Shown piece by piece: positions 1-9,220 of a DNA stretch of 64,000 bases (its first letter is position 1; every line of letters starts with the position of its first letter). The DNA is from Corynebacterium comes (GTDB lineage Bacteria; Actinomycetota; Actinomycetes; Mycobacteriales; Mycobacteriaceae). The stretch lies in the NCBI RefSeq assembly GCF_009734405.1, contig NZ_CP046453.1, forward strand, positions 1,860,001 through 1,924,000, read 5' to 3'. The notes under the pieces are model-generated. The model was not told where the DNA came from. It saw only the letters and a program-made list of their open reading frames with translations, and made no database searches. The translations under genes were made by a program, and so were the position numbers.

Positions 1-1
1 C

Positions 2-1855
2 GTGATTGCGGTTGTTGGCGAGGAGGGTGACAGCGAGGCCCCGGCAGCTGACTCCGAGGAGGCCGAGCCTGAGGCACCTGCCGAGGAGCCGGAGGAGCCG
101 AAGCAGGAGTCGAAGGCTGCTCCCAAAGCCGCCTCCGGCAAGACCACCGACGTGGAGATGCCGGAGCTGGGCGAGTCCGTCACCGAGGGCACCATCACCC
201 AGTGGCTGAAGCAGGTCGGCGACACCGTCGAGGTCGACGAGCCGCTGCTCGAGGTCTCCACCGACAAGGTCGACACCGAGATCCCCTCCCCCGTCGCGGG
301 CACCATCGTCGAGATCCTGGCTGAAGAGGACGACACCGTCGACGTCGGCGCCGTGATCGCACGCATCGGTGACGCCGACGCGGCAGCAGGCGAGGCCGAG
401 GCTGAGGACGTTCCTTCGGAGGCTGCCATCGAGGAGGCGGAGTCCAAGGACGAGAACGAGACCGTCGAGGAGGCCGCACCGGCCACCGAGGACGCCTCCG
501 AGGACGCCGCTGGAGGCGACGCCACCGACGTGGAGATGCCGGAGCTGGGCGAGTCCGTCACCGAGGGCACCATCACCCAGTGGCTGAAGCAGGTCGGCGA
601 CGCAGTCGAGGTCGACGAGCCGCTGCTCGAGGTCTCCACCGACAAGGTCGACACCGAGATCCCCTCCCCCGTCGCGGGCACCCTGCTGGAGATCCTGGCT
701 GAAGAGGACGACACCGTCGACGTCGGCGCCGTGATCGCACGCGTCGGTTCCGGTGCCCCCAAGAAGGCCGCTCCGGCCCCCAAGGCGGAGAAGGTCGAGG
801 AGAAGAAGCCCGAGCCGAAGCCGGAGCCGAAGAAGGAGGCCCCCAAGGCGGAGAAGGTCGAGGAGAAGAAGCCCGAGCCGAAGCCGGAGCCGGAGCCGAA
901 GAAGACCGAGAAGAAGGTCGACAACGCCAACGTCCCGTACGTCACCCCGCTGGTGCGCAAGCTGGCCGACAAGCACGGCATCGACCTGAGCACCGTGGAG
1001 GGCACCGGCGTCGGTGGCCGCATCCGCAAGCAGGATGTCCTGGCTGCCGCCGAGGGCGACGCCCCGGCCGCCGCCGCTCCGAAGGGCGAGCGTGCGAACT
1101 GGTCCACCAGGTCCGTGGATCCGGCCAAGGCCGAGCTGATCGGTACGACCCAGAAGGTCAACCGCATCCGCGAGATCACCGCCGCCAAGATGGTCGAGTC
1201 GCTGCAGACCACTGCTCAGCTGACCCACGTGCAGGAGGTCGACATGACCCGCATCGCGGAGCTGCGCAAGGACGTCAAGCAGGCTTTCGTCGAGAAGCAC
1301 GGCTCCAACCCGACCTACCTGGTCTTCATCGTCAAGGCTGTCGCCGAGGCTCTGGTCTCCCACCCGAACGTCAACGCGTCCTACAACGCCGAGACCAAGG
1401 AGATGACCTACCACGCGGACGTCAACATCGGCGTCGCCGTGGACACCCCGCAGGGTCTGCTGGTCCCGATCATCAAGAAGGCTCAGAACCTGAGCCTGCC
1501 GGAGATCGCCGCCGCAATCGTGGACCTGGCGGATCGCGCGCGCAACAGGAAGCTTCGCCCCGACGATCTCTCCGGTGGCACCTTCACGGTGACCAACATC
1601 GGTTCCGAGGGCGCCCTGCTGGACACCCCGGTGCTCACCCCGCCGCAGGCCGGCATCCTGGGCACCGCGGCCATCGAGAAGCGTCCGGTCGTCGTCACCG
1701 ACGACGGCGTGGACTCGATCGCCATCCGACAGATGTGCTACCTGCCGTTCACCTACGACCACCAGGTCATCGACGGCGCTGACGCAGGCCGTTTCGTGAC
1801 CACCGTCAAGGATCGCCTGGAGACCGCGGACTTCCAGTCCGACCTGGCTCTCTAG
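2..1855 (+). CDS. sucB: Dihydrolipoamide acyltransferase, E2 of a 2-oxoacid dehydrogenase complex (5' truncated by window)
   Basis: E2 enzymes carry swinging lipoyl arms and transfer acyl groups to CoA in the pyruvate or 2-oxoglutarate dehydrogenase complex. The visible 617 residues hold two complete lipoyl domains (about 48-124 and 175-251, each with the lipoyl lysine in STDKVDTE). The first residues ([10 protein letters not shown]) match the end of a further lipoyl domain, so the true start lies upstream and the apparent GTG at position 2 is internal. A Lys/Glu/Pro/Ala linker follows, then a peripheral-subunit-binding domain (about 312-352) and a catalytic domain with the [10 protein letters not shown] motif near the C-terminus. 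The gene precedes the glycine cleavage and lipoylation genes. Whether it serves pyruvate or 2-oxoglutarate cannot be settled here; in corynebacteria one E2 serves the combined complex. Confidence 0.93.
   Translation: MIAVVGEEGDSEAPAADSEEAEPEAPAEEPEEPKQESKAAPKAASGKTTDVEMPELGESVTEGTITQWLKQVGDTVEVDEPLLEVSTDKVDTEIPSPVAGTIVEILAEEDDTVDVGAVIARIGDADAAAGEAEAEDVPSEAAIEEAESKDENETVEEAAPATEDASEDAAGGDATDVEMPELGESVTEGTITQWLKQVGDAVEVDEPLLEVSTDKVDTEIPSPVAGTLLEILAEEDDTVDVGAVIARVGSGAPKKAAPAPKAEKVEEKKPEPKPEPKKEAPKAEKVEEKKPEPKPEPEPKKTEKKVDNANVPYVTPLVRKLADKHGIDLSTVEGTGVGGRIRKQDVLAAAEGDAPAAAAPKGERANWSTRSVDPAKAELIGTTQKVNRIREITAAKMVESLQTTAQLTHVQEVDMTRIAELRKDVKQAFVEKHGSNPTYLVFIVKAVAEALVSHPNVNASYNAETKEMTYHADVNIGVAVDTPQGLLVPIIKKAQNLSLPEIAAAIVDLADRARNRKLRPDDLSGGTFTVTNIGSEGALLDTPVLTPPQAGILGTAAIEKRPVVVTDDGVDSIAIRQMCYLPFTYDHQVIDGADAGRFVTTVKDRLETADFQSDLAL
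144..742 (+). repeat. Near-identical 221-bp direct repeats encoding two lipoyl domains
   Basis: Positions 144-364 and 522-742 are almost the same sequence, offset by 378 bp, and encode successive lipoyl domains of the E2 protein. A shorter repeat in the linker (about 781-905) encodes two copies of a [16 protein letters not shown] unit. The close nucleotide identity suggests recent duplication or ongoing gene conversion. Confidence 0.9.
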
Positions 1856-1874
1856 CCCCCAACCGGTGAACTGA

Positions 1875-1913
1875 CCGCCGCCCGACCATCGTGGTCGGGC
1901 GGCGGTTCTGCTT
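1875..1913 (+). terminator. Rho-independent terminator after sucB
   Basis: A perfect 14-bp stem (1875-1888 with 1892-1905) closes a 3-nt loop and is followed by TTCTGCTTT. It lies 20 nt after the E2 stop codon and separates that gene from gcvP. Confidence 0.85.
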
Positions 1914-1942
1914 TACCTGCCCCGGGGTGCTGCTCCCGGCCA

Positions 1943-1948
1943 TATAAT
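1943..1948 (+). promoter_or_regulatory. gcvP: Candidate -10 box for gcvP
   Basis: A perfect TATAAT lies 38 nt before the gcvP start, after the E2 terminator, so gcvPTH can have its own promoter. No convincing -35 box is visible. AGGAG at 1971-1975 is the ribosome binding site. Confidence 0.5.
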
Positions 1949-1985
1949 CGGGGCACCAGTCCCCGCACCGAGGAGTCGACTCCAC

Positions 1986-4874
1986 ATGGCACTGTCTGAT
2001 ATCACCGATCCCGCGTCCTACCTGGCCCGGCACACAGGTCCTGATTCCGCGGAGGAGCAGGTCATGCTGGGGAGACTGGGATACTCCTCGCTCGACGAGC
2101 TTGTCGACGCCGTCCTGCCCGCCGACATCCGGGTCTCCGCCACGCCGCAGACCGGCCAGCCGCTTTCGGAGACCGGCGCGCAGGCGCGACTTCGCGAGTA
2201 CGCCGATCAGAACGTCGTGCTCAAGGCGTTCTACGGTCAGGGTTTCTCCGACACGATCACCCCGCCGGTCATCCGTCGCGGCGTGGTGGAGGATCCGGGC
2301 TGGTACACGGCGTATACGCCGTACCAGCCGGAGATCTCCCAGGGCCGCCTCGAGGCGCTGCTGGCTTTCCAGACGATGGTGTCGGAGCTGACGGGTCTTC
2401 CCGTCGCGAATGCCTCGCTGCTGGATGAGGCCTCGGCCGTCGCGGAGGCTGTGGGCCTGATGTCGCGGGCGAAGAAGAAGGGACGCCGGGTTGTGCTGGA
2501 TGCCCGCCTTCACCCGCAGGTCCTGGGCGTTGCCGCGGAACGGGCCCGCGCCATCGACCTGGAGGTGGAGATCACCGATCTGTCTGCGGAGCTGGTCGGT
2601 GAGGATCTGTGCGGTGTGGTCATCGCCTACCCCGGGACCGACGGTGAGGTCAGCAACCCGGCGCGGATCATCGGGTCGATCCATGACCGGGGTGGTCTGG
2701 CCACGGTGGTCACCGATCCCCTGTCGCTGCTGCTCCTGGAGTCCCCCGGTGAGCTGGGCGCGGACATTGCGGTGGGCAATTCTCAGCGTTTCGGTGTGCC
2801 GTTGTTCTACGGTGGTCCGCACGCCGCGTACATGGCCGTCACCGATGCCCTGAAGCGCCAGCTGCCGGGCCGACTGGTCGGCGTCTCGGTGGATGCGGAA
2901 GGCGCACCCGCCTACCGGCTGGCCCTGCAGACCCGTGAACAGCACATCCGTCGTGAGCGGGCGACCTCGAACATCTGCACGGCGCAGGCGCTGCTGGCGG
3001 TCACCGCGGCGATGTACGCCGTCTACCACGGCCCCGAGGGGCTCAAGGCCATCGCGGAACGCGTGCACCGGCTCGCCACCTCCTTCGCCGCCACCGTGCG
3101 CGCGTCCGGGGCAGAGGTGCTCCACGACTCCTTCTTCGACACCGTCGCCGTGCGGGTGCCGGGCGGGGCGCAGGGGGTCGTCGACAAGCTCGCGGAAGCC
3201 GGCTACCTGGTGCGTGCCATCGACGGGGACACCGTGGGCGTCTCCTTCGGCGAGTCGGCGACGGAGGGGGACGTCGGGGAGCTGGCGGCCGCCTTCGGTC
3301 CCGGCGAGGTGCAGGAAGGCGCCACGGCGATCCCCGGGGACGTGGCGCGGAGCACCCCGACGTTGACCCACCGGATCTTCGGGACGATGCACTCCGAGAC
3401 CCAGATGATGCGCTACCTGCGGACCCTGTCGGACAAGGATCTGGCGCTGGATCGCACGATGATTCCGCTGGGTTCCTGCACGATGAAGCTCAACCCGACG
3501 GCGGGCATGGAGACGATCACGTGGCCGGAGTTCGCCGACATCCACCCCTACGCGCCCGATGAGCAGGCCCGGGGCTGGATCGCCCTGATCGAGGAGCTGG
3601 AGGGGTGGCTGGCCGAATTGACCGGCTACGCGAAGGTTTCCGTGCAGCCGAACGCCGGCTCCCAGGGCGAGCTCGCGGGCCTGCTGGCCATTCGCCGCTA
3701 CCACCTGTCCAAGGGTGACATGGAACGCGACATCTGCCTGGTCCCGGCCTCGGCGCACGGCACGAACGCGGCGTCGGCGACGCTGGCGAACCTCCGCGTG
3801 GTGGTGGTCGCCACCGCCGGCGACGGCTCGATCGACCTCGCCGACCTGGACGCCAAACTCGAGCAGCACGCCAGCAACATCGCGGCCATCATGATCACCT
3901 ACCCCTCGACGCACGGTGTGTTCGAGGAGACGGTGCGGGAGGTCTGCGGCAAGGTCCACGACGTCGGCGGTCAGGTCTACATCGACGGGGCCAACATGAA
4001 CGCGCTGACCGGCCTGGCCCAGCCCGGCCGGTTCGGCGGCGACGTCTCCCACCTCAACCTGCACAAGACCTTCACCATCCCGCACGGCGGCGGTGGACCG
4101 GGCGTCGGCCCCGTGGCCGTCGCCGAGCATCTCGTGCCCTTCCTGCCGACCGACCCGGCGCGGGCGGACGCCACCCGGCCGGTCGACGAGAACGCGGGCG
4201 TGCCCATCTCCTCCACGAAGTACGGTTCCGCCGGTGTGCTGCCGATCTCCTGGTCCTACATCGCCATGATGGGCTCCGAAGGCCTCGCGCGCGCCACCGC
4301 GAGCGCCATCCTCGGCGCCAACTACCTCGCCCGGGAACTGCAGGACTCGATCCCGGTGCTCTACACCGGCAAGAACGGCCTGGTCGCCCACGAATGCATC
4401 TTCGACCTGCGGGAGCTGACCAGCCGGTCCGGGGTGACCGCCGCCGATGTGGCCAAGCGGCTCATCGACTTCGGCTTCCACGCCCCCACCCTCTCCTTCC
4501 CCGTCTCGGGAACCCTCATGGTCGAGCCCACCGAGTCGGAGGATCTGACCGAGCTGGACCGCTTCATCCAGGCCATGCGCACCATCCGGGCCGAGATCCA
4601 GGAGATCATCGACGGTTCCGTCGCCTATGAGGACTCCGTCCTGCGTCACGCCCCGTACACCGCGTGGAGCGTGTCCCGCGATGAGTGGGACCACGCCTTC
4701 ACCCGGGAACAGGCCGCCTGGCCGGTCCCGGGCCTGCGCCGGGTGAAGTACTTCCCCCCGGTGCGACGCCTCGACGAGGCCTACGGCGACCGCAATCTGG
4801 TCTGCTCCTGCCCGCCGCCCGAGGCCTTCGACATCGCCCATCACCATGATTCCCCCGCCACCGAGGAGAACTGA
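1986..4874 (+). CDS. gcvP: Glycine dehydrogenase (aminomethyl-transferring), P protein of the glycine cleavage system
   Basis: The P protein decarboxylates glycine with PLP and passes the aminomethyl group to lipoyl-GcvH. The 962 residues match the usual length of the single-chain P protein, with both homologous halves present. The PLP lysine is Lys694 in HLNLHKTFTIPHGGGGPG. The ATG at 1986 has AGGAG 10 nt upstream. The stop is followed after 2 nt by gcvT, then gcvH, so P, T and H are co-directional and probably one operon. The L protein is not in the window. C. glutamicum is known to lack this system, so its presence separates this strain from that species. Confidence 0.97.
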   Translation: MALSDITDPASYLARHTGPDSAEEQVMLGRLGYSSLDELVDAVLPADIRVSATPQTGQPLSETGAQARLREYADQNVVLKAFYGQGFSDTITPPVIRRGVVEDPGWYTAYTPYQPEISQGRLEALLAFQTMVSELTGLPVANASLLDEASAVAEAVGLMSRAKKKGRRVVLDARLHPQVLGVAAERARAIDLEVEITDLSAELVGEDLCGVVIAYPGTDGEVSNPARIIGSIHDRGGLATVVTDPLSLLLLESPGELGADIAVGNSQRFGVPLFYGGPHAAYMAVTDALKRQLPGRLVGVSVDAEGAPAYRLALQTREQHIRRERATSNICTAQALLAVTAAMYAVYHGPEGLKAIAERVHRLATSFAATVRASGAEVLHDSFFDTVAVRVPGGAQGVVDKLAEAGYLVRAIDGDTVGVSFGESATEGDVGELAAAFGPGEVQEGATAIPGDVARSTPTLTHRIFGTMHSETQMMRYLRTLSDKDLALDRTMIPLGSCTMKLNPTAGMETITWPEFADIHPYAPDEQARGWIALIEELEGWLAELTGYAKVSVQPNAGSQGELAGLLAIRRYHLSKGDMERDICLVPASAHGTNAASATLANLRVVVVATAGDGSIDLADLDAKLEQHASNIAAIMITYPSTHGVFEETVREVCGKVHDVGGQVYIDGANMNALTGLAQPGRFGGDVSHLNLHKTFTIPHGGGGPGVGPVAVAEHLVPFLPTDPARADATRPVDENAGVPISSTKYGSAGVLPISWSYIAMMGSEGLARATASAILGANYLARELQDSIPVLYTGKNGLVAHECIFDLRELTSRSGVTAADVAKRLIDFGFHAPTLSFPVSGTLMVEPTESEDLTELDRFIQAMRTIRAEIQEIIDGSVAYEDSVLRHAPYTAWSVSRDEWDHAFTREQAAWPVPGLRRVKYFPPVRRLDEAYGDRNLVCSCPPPEAFDIAHHHDSPATEEN

Positions 4875-4876
4875 CC

Positions 4877-5980
4877 GTGTCCGAGCTACGACTGAGTCCC
4901 CTGCACGACCGCCACGAGGCACTCGGTGCCACGTTCACCCCTTTCGGCCCCTGGAACATGCCGTTGAAATACGACAATGAGCTCGATGAGCACCGCGCCG
5001 TGCGCACCGCCGCCGGGTTGTTCGATCTCTCCCACATGGGTGAGATCCGGGTGATCGGCGAGGACGCCCCCGCTTACCTGGACCATGTGTTCATCTCCAC
5101 GCTGTCGACCATGCCGCTGTTCAAGGCGAAGTACACCATGATCGTCGACGAGTCCGGCGGGATCCTGGATGACCTCATCGTCTACCGACTGGGCGACACC
5201 GAGTTCCTGGTCGTCCCGAACGCCGGCAACACCGACGTGGTGTGGGAGGCCATGCAGGCGCGTGTGGAGGACCGGGCGGTGTCGCTGAGCAACGAGTCGC
5301 AGGACCTCTCGCTCGTTGCCGTCCAGGGCCCTCGGGCGGAGGAGATCCTCCTGGAGCTGGTCTCGGAGCAGGACCGTGCGGCCGTGACGGAGATGAAGTA
5401 CTACACCTGCGCCTACATCGACCTCCTCGGCGAGCGGGTCCTCTGCGCGCGCACCGGTTACACCGGCGAGGACGGATTCGAGATCATCACGTCCAACGCA
5501 CACGGACCGCAGGTGTGGGACGCCCTTCTTCGCGCGGGCCGGGACCACGGCATCCGCCCGGCCGGCCTGGCCGCCCGCGACTCCCTGCGACTGGAGGCCG
5601 GCATGCCGCTGTACGGCAACGAGCTCACCCGTGACATCACCCCCGTCGAGGCAGGGATGTCGGCGGTGATCCAGAAGAAGGCGGTTCCCTTCGTCGGCAG
5701 CGGCGCCCTGGTCGACCGCGAGCCGACCGAGTACATCATCGGTCTGCGCGGCCTGGGCCGCCGGGCCGCGCGTTCGGGCGCCGAGGTGTACCTGGACGAC
5801 GAGCTGATCGGCCACGTCACCTCCGGGCAGCCCTCCCCCACCCTCGGTTACCCCATCGCCCTGGCACTGCTGCGGACGGACGTCACCGGGCAGGGCGTGG
5901 AACTCGAGGTGGACATCCGCGGTAAGCGGCATCCCTTCGAGATCGTCGTAACCCCCTTCTACACCCGTCCCGGCCGCTAG
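4877..5980 (+). CDS. gcvT: Aminomethyltransferase, T protein of the glycine cleavage system
   Basis: GcvT takes the aminomethyl group from GcvH, releases ammonia and forms 5,10-methylene-tetrahydrofolate. The 367-residue length and conserved segments (FDLSHMGEIRV near the N-terminus, ARTGYTGEDGFEI and the RDSLRLEAGMPLYGNEL region) are typical. The start is GTG at 4877, 2 nt after the gcvP stop, with GAGGAG inside the end of gcvP as the ribosome binding site, so translation is probably coupled. Confidence 0.97.
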   Translation: MSELRLSPLHDRHEALGATFTPFGPWNMPLKYDNELDEHRAVRTAAGLFDLSHMGEIRVIGEDAPAYLDHVFISTLSTMPLFKAKYTMIVDESGGILDDLIVYRLGDTEFLVVPNAGNTDVVWEAMQARVEDRAVSLSNESQDLSLVAVQGPRAEEILLELVSEQDRAAVTEMKYYTCAYIDLLGERVLCARTGYTGEDGFEIITSNAHGPQVWDALLRAGRDHGIRPAGLAARDSLRLEAGMPLYGNELTRDITPVEAGMSAVIQKKAVPFVGSGALVDREPTEYIIGLRGLGRRAARSGAEVYLDDELIGHVTSGQPSPTLGYPIALALLRTDVTGQGVELEVDIRGKRHPFEIVVTPFYTRPGR

Positions 5981-6022
5981 AATCAGCCTCTGACACAACC
6001 TCTACCGGAAGGCTCCAGTCAC

Positions 6023-6412
6023 ATGTCCACGCTGCCCGAGAACTTCTCCTATTCCGAGGACCACGAGTGGATCGACTCCACCCCGGAGGCCGCCGTCGGC
6101 GCCACCGTGAAGGTCGGCATCACCTCCGTGGCCACCGAGCGCCTCGGTGAGGTCGTCTTCGCCGAGCTGCCCGAGATCGGTGACACCGTCACCGCGGGTG
6201 AGACCTGCGGCGAGGTGGAGTCCACCAAGTCGGTCTCCGACCTCTACGCCCCGGTCACCGGAACCGTCACGGCCGTCAACGACGCGATCCACGACGACTA
6301 CTCCCTCATCAACTCCGATCCCTTCGGCGAAGGCTGGCTCTTCGCCGTCGAGGTCGCGGAGGTCGGACCGCTGATGACGGCCGAGGAGTACGCCGCAGCC
6401 AACGGCGTCTGA
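6023..6412 (+). CDS. gcvH: Glycine cleavage system H protein
   Basis: This 129-residue lipoyl carrier shuttles the aminomethyl intermediate between P, T and L proteins. The lipoylated residue is Lys69 in VESTKSVSD. The N-terminal FSYSEDHEWI is the usual H-protein start. It lies 42 nt after gcvT and 30 nt before lipB, whose product can load octanoate on it. Part of the gcvPTH unit. Confidence 0.97.
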   Translation: MSTLPENFSYSEDHEWIDSTPEAAVGATVKVGITSVATERLGEVVFAELPEIGDTVTAGETCGEVESTKSVSDLYAPVTGTVTAVNDAIHDDYSLINSDPFGEGWLFAVEVAEVGPLMTAEEYAAANGV

Positions 6413-6442
6413 CCCTCTGAGCGGGGTACCCTGTACTCCATC

Positions 6443-7207
6443 ATGACTGCGCCACGTAAACCCTTTTTCCCCGCCGACCGTTCGATCCGGGCGGATGATT
6501 CTCCCCTGGAGATCCGCCGCCTGGGACTGGTGGACTACCAGCAGGCCTGGGAACTGCAGGCGGAGCTCGCCGCGCAGCGTGCCGCGGATGAGATCGGTGA
6601 CCAGGTGCTCATCCTCGAGCATCCCAGCGTCTACACCGCCGGCAAGCGCACCCAACCGGAGGACCGTCCCACCAACGGGCAACCCGTGGTGGACGTGGAC
6701 CGCGGCGGCCGCATCACCTGGCACGGTGAGGGGCAGCTGGTGGCCTACCCCATCATCAGGCTGGCAGATCCGGTGGACGTGGTCGATTATGTCCGCCGTC
6801 TCGAGGAGGCGGTGATTGAGGCAGTGCGTCACGTCGGCGTCGTTGAGGCGGGGCGTATCGACGGCCGCTCCGGTGTCTGGGTCCCCGCCTCCGACACCCG
6901 CCGCGACCGGAAGGTGGCGGCCCTGGGGATCCGCATCACCCGCGGCGTGACCATGCACGGCCTGGCGTTGAACTGCACCAACACCCTCGATTTCTACGAC
7001 CACATCGTGGCCTGCGGCATCGATGACGCAGACGTCACCACCCTCAGCCTTGAGCTGGGTCGTCAGGTCACGGTCGAGGAGATGACGCCGCCGCTTCTCG
7101 ACGCCCTCGAGGCCGCCCTCGCCGGCCGCCTCAAGGTCGCCGACCACACCTTCGCCGAGGCGCCGGACCCGACCAAGGGGCTGCCGCGCGCCCCACGCCA
7201 GGGTTGA
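6443..7207 (+). CDS. lipB: Octanoyltransferase (lipoyl-protein ligase B)
   Basis: LipB moves octanoyl groups from acyl carrier protein to lipoyl-domain lysines, the first step of lipoate assembly on proteins. The conserved pair is visible: Lys157 in [10 protein letters not shown] and the thioester Cys191 in HIVACGI. The substrate-binding segment [13 protein letters not shown] is also present. The product is 254 residues, with ATG at 6443. The gene sits between gcvH and lipA, that is, between a substrate and the next enzyme of the pathway. Confidence 0.96.
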   Translation: MTAPRKPFFPADRSIRADDSPLEIRRLGLVDYQQAWELQAELAAQRAADEIGDQVLILEHPSVYTAGKRTQPEDRPTNGQPVVDVDRGGRITWHGEGQLVAYPIIRLADPVDVVDYVRRLEEAVIEAVRHVGVVEAGRIDGRSGVWVPASDTRRDRKVAALGIRITRGVTMHGLALNCTNTLDFYDHIVACGIDDADVTTLSLELGRQVTVEEMTPPLLDALEAALAGRLKVADHTFAEAPDPTKGLPRAPRQG

Positions 7208-7232
7208 CCTGGGTTTTTCCGCCTATTAATAA
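7204..7232 (+). promoter_or_regulatory. lipA: Candidate promoter for lipA
   Basis: TTGACC (7204-7209) and TAATAA (7227-7232) are separated by 17 nt, a close match to a housekeeping promoter. The -35 box overlaps the lipB stop codon. A second -10-like TAGGGT at 7239-7244 lies 6 nt before the GTG and could give a leaderless transcript. Confidence 0.6.
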
Positions 7233-7250
7233 AGAGAGTAGGGTGAGGGC

Positions 7251-8294
7251 GTGACTATCGCACCTGAAGGACGCAAGCTGCTGCGGGTGGAGAAACGCAA
7301 CGCGCAGACCCCCATCGAGACCAAGCCGCGGTGGATCCGCAACGCGGTGAAGACAGGCCCCGAATACGAGGACATGAAGAAGAAGGTGGCCGGCGCTTCG
7401 CTGCACACCGTCTGTCAGGAGGCCGGCTGCCCCAACATCCACGAATGCTGGGAATCCCGTGAGGCGACGTTCCTGATCGGCGGAGCGAACTGCTCCCGCC
7501 GCTGCGACTTCTGCCAGATCAACTCGGCCAAGCCCGACCCGCTCGACCGGGACGAGCCCCGCCGCGTCGCTGAGTCCGTCCGCGAGATGAACCTGAACTA
7601 CTCCACCATCACCGGCGTGACCCGTGATGATCTCGAGGACGAGGGTGCCTGGCTGTACGCCGAGGTCGTCCGTCAGATCCACGAGCTCAACCCGAACACC
7701 GGCGTGGAGAACCTCGTCCCGGACTTCTCCGGCAGGCCGGAACTGCTGGCAGAGGTCTTCGAGTCCCGCCCGGAGGTCTTCGCCCACAACCTGGAGACCG
7801 TGCCGCGAATCTTCCGCCGCATCCGCCCGGCCTTCCGCTACGACCGTTCGCTCGACGTGATCCGCCAGGCCCGCGACTTCGGCCTGGTCACCAAGTCGAA
7901 CCTCATCCTGGGCATGGGCGAAACCCCGGAAGAGATACGCGAGTCGCTCACCGACCTGCACTCCGCGGGCTGTGACATCATCACCATCACCCAGTACCTG
8001 CGCCCCGGCCCGATGTTCCACCCGATCGACCGGTGGGTGAAGCCGGAGGAGTTCATCGAGCACAAGGAGTTCGCCGAGGAGCTCGGATTCGGCGCCGTCA
8101 TGTCGGGTCCCCTGGTCCGTTCCTCCTACCGCGCCGGCCGTCTCTACTCGGAGGCCATGGCCGCCCGTGGTCTGGAGATCCCGGAGAACCTGAAGCACCT
8201 GGCCCAGACCTCCCAGGGCAGCACCGACCAGGAGGCGACCACCCTGCTGGCCAAGTACGGTCCTTCCCAGGACACACCGGTCGCCTCACGTTAG
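7251..8294 (+). CDS. lipA: Lipoyl synthase (radical SAM)
   Basis: LipA inserts two sulfurs into protein-bound octanoate, completing the lipoyl cofactor of E2 and GcvH. Both iron-sulfur cluster motifs are intact: the auxiliary CX4CX5C (Cys55, Cys60, Cys66) and the radical-SAM CX3CX2C (Cys81, Cys85, Cys88). The protein is 347 residues. GTG at 7251 gives a normal N-terminus. It follows lipB by 43 nt and may also have its own promoter. Confidence 0.97.
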   Translation: MTIAPEGRKLLRVEKRNAQTPIETKPRWIRNAVKTGPEYEDMKKKVAGASLHTVCQEAGCPNIHECWESREATFLIGGANCSRRCDFCQINSAKPDPLDRDEPRRVAESVREMNLNYSTITGVTRDDLEDEGAWLYAEVVRQIHELNPNTGVENLVPDFSGRPELLAEVFESRPEVFAHNLETVPRIFRRIRPAFRYDRSLDVIRQARDFGLVTKSNLILGMGETPEEIRESLTDLHSAGCDIITITQYLRPGPMFHPIDRWVKPEEFIEHKEFAEELGFGAVMSGPLVRSSYRAGRLYSEAMAARGLEIPENLKHLAQTSQGSTDQEATTLLAKYGPSQDTPVASR

Positions 8295-8327
8295 GCGGAG
8301 GTCCTTACCTGGCCTAAAGTAGAGCCC

Positions 8328-9116
8328 ATGGCAGACGATAAGCAGAAGGCGGCCGCCAAGGCCGCGAAGTCCGAGGCGAAGGCCGCCAAGCGGGGCAAGT
8401 TCAAGCAGACCTGGAGCCAGTTCTGGCAGGCCTTCAACTTGCAGCGCAAGCAGGACAAGAAGCTCCTGCCGCTGATGATCCTGGCGATCGTCGGCCTGGG
8501 TGCGCTGTTCTTCCTTCTCGGTCTGATCTGGGATGCGCAGTGGTTCATGCTCCCCCTGGGCATCGGCATGGGCATCGTACTGGCGATGTACATCTTCTCC
8601 CGCCGCCTCGAGAGCTCCATGTACGACCGCGTCGGCGACCAGCCGGGCGCGGCCGGCTGGGCCCTGGACAACCTGCGCAACACCGTGGGCATCGTGTGGC
8701 ACTCCAAGCAGGGCATCGCCATGAACCGCACGCTGAGCGCCATCGTGCACCGCGTGGTGGGTAACCCGGGCGTCGTGCTCGTCGCCGAGGGTAGCCCGGC
8801 CGCCGCGAAGGAGCTGATGAACCAGCAGAAGCGCCGCCTGGACCGCCTCGCCGGTGACGTCCCCGTCTACGAGATCTACGTCGGAGACGGCGAGGGGCAG
8901 GTTCCGCTGAAGAACCTGCAGCGTGAGCTGCTCAAACTTCCCCGCAACTACAAGAAGAACGAGGTCTACGCCGTCAACGCCCGCATTGAGGCGATGGACA
9001 CCATCGGTTCCTCCGCCCCGGGCGCCGGCCTGCCGAAGGGTCCCATGCCGAAGGGCGCCAACCTCTCCGGCATGAACCGCCGCATGCGTCGCGCCAGCGA
9101 GCGTCGCTCGAAGTAG
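8328..9116 (+). CDS. DUF4191 family membrane protein
   Basis: A 262-residue protein with a Lys/Ala-rich start, two predicted membrane helices (about 47-66 and 70-89), then a soluble domain and a basic C-terminus. Proteins of this type lie next to lipA in many corynebacteria and mycobacteria, but the function is unknown. TAAAGT at 8315-8320 lies 7 nt before the ATG, so the mRNA is probably leaderless. Conservation next to lipA is known; a role in lipoylation would be inference. Confidence 0.85.
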   Translation: MADDKQKAAAKAAKSEAKAAKRGKFKQTWSQFWQAFNLQRKQDKKLLPLMILAIVGLGALFFLLGLIWDAQWFMLPLGIGMGIVLAMYIFSRRLESSMYDRVGDQPGAAGWALDNLRNTVGIVWHSKQGIAMNRTLSAIVHRVVGNPGVVLVAEGSPAAAKELMNQQKRRLDRLAGDVPVYEIYVGDGEGQVPLKNLQRELLKLPRNYKKNEVYAVNARIEAMDTIGSSAPGAGLPKGPMPKGANLSGMNRRMRRASERRSK

Positions 9117-9220
9117 CCGCCACCTGCCAGACCACGTGATCCCGCGTCCGCTCTTCGGAGTGGCGCGGGATTTTCGGCTTCCGGAGGGTCTTTTGAACCG
9201 GGGTCTGGCACGATGATCAG

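Noticed and set aside
1806..4922. A 1038-codon open frame on the minus strand across gcvP
   Set aside because: It is antisense to a full-length gcvP with intact motifs; long antisense frames are common at this GC content, and its protein (Arg/Gly/Asp/His-rich) resembles nothing.
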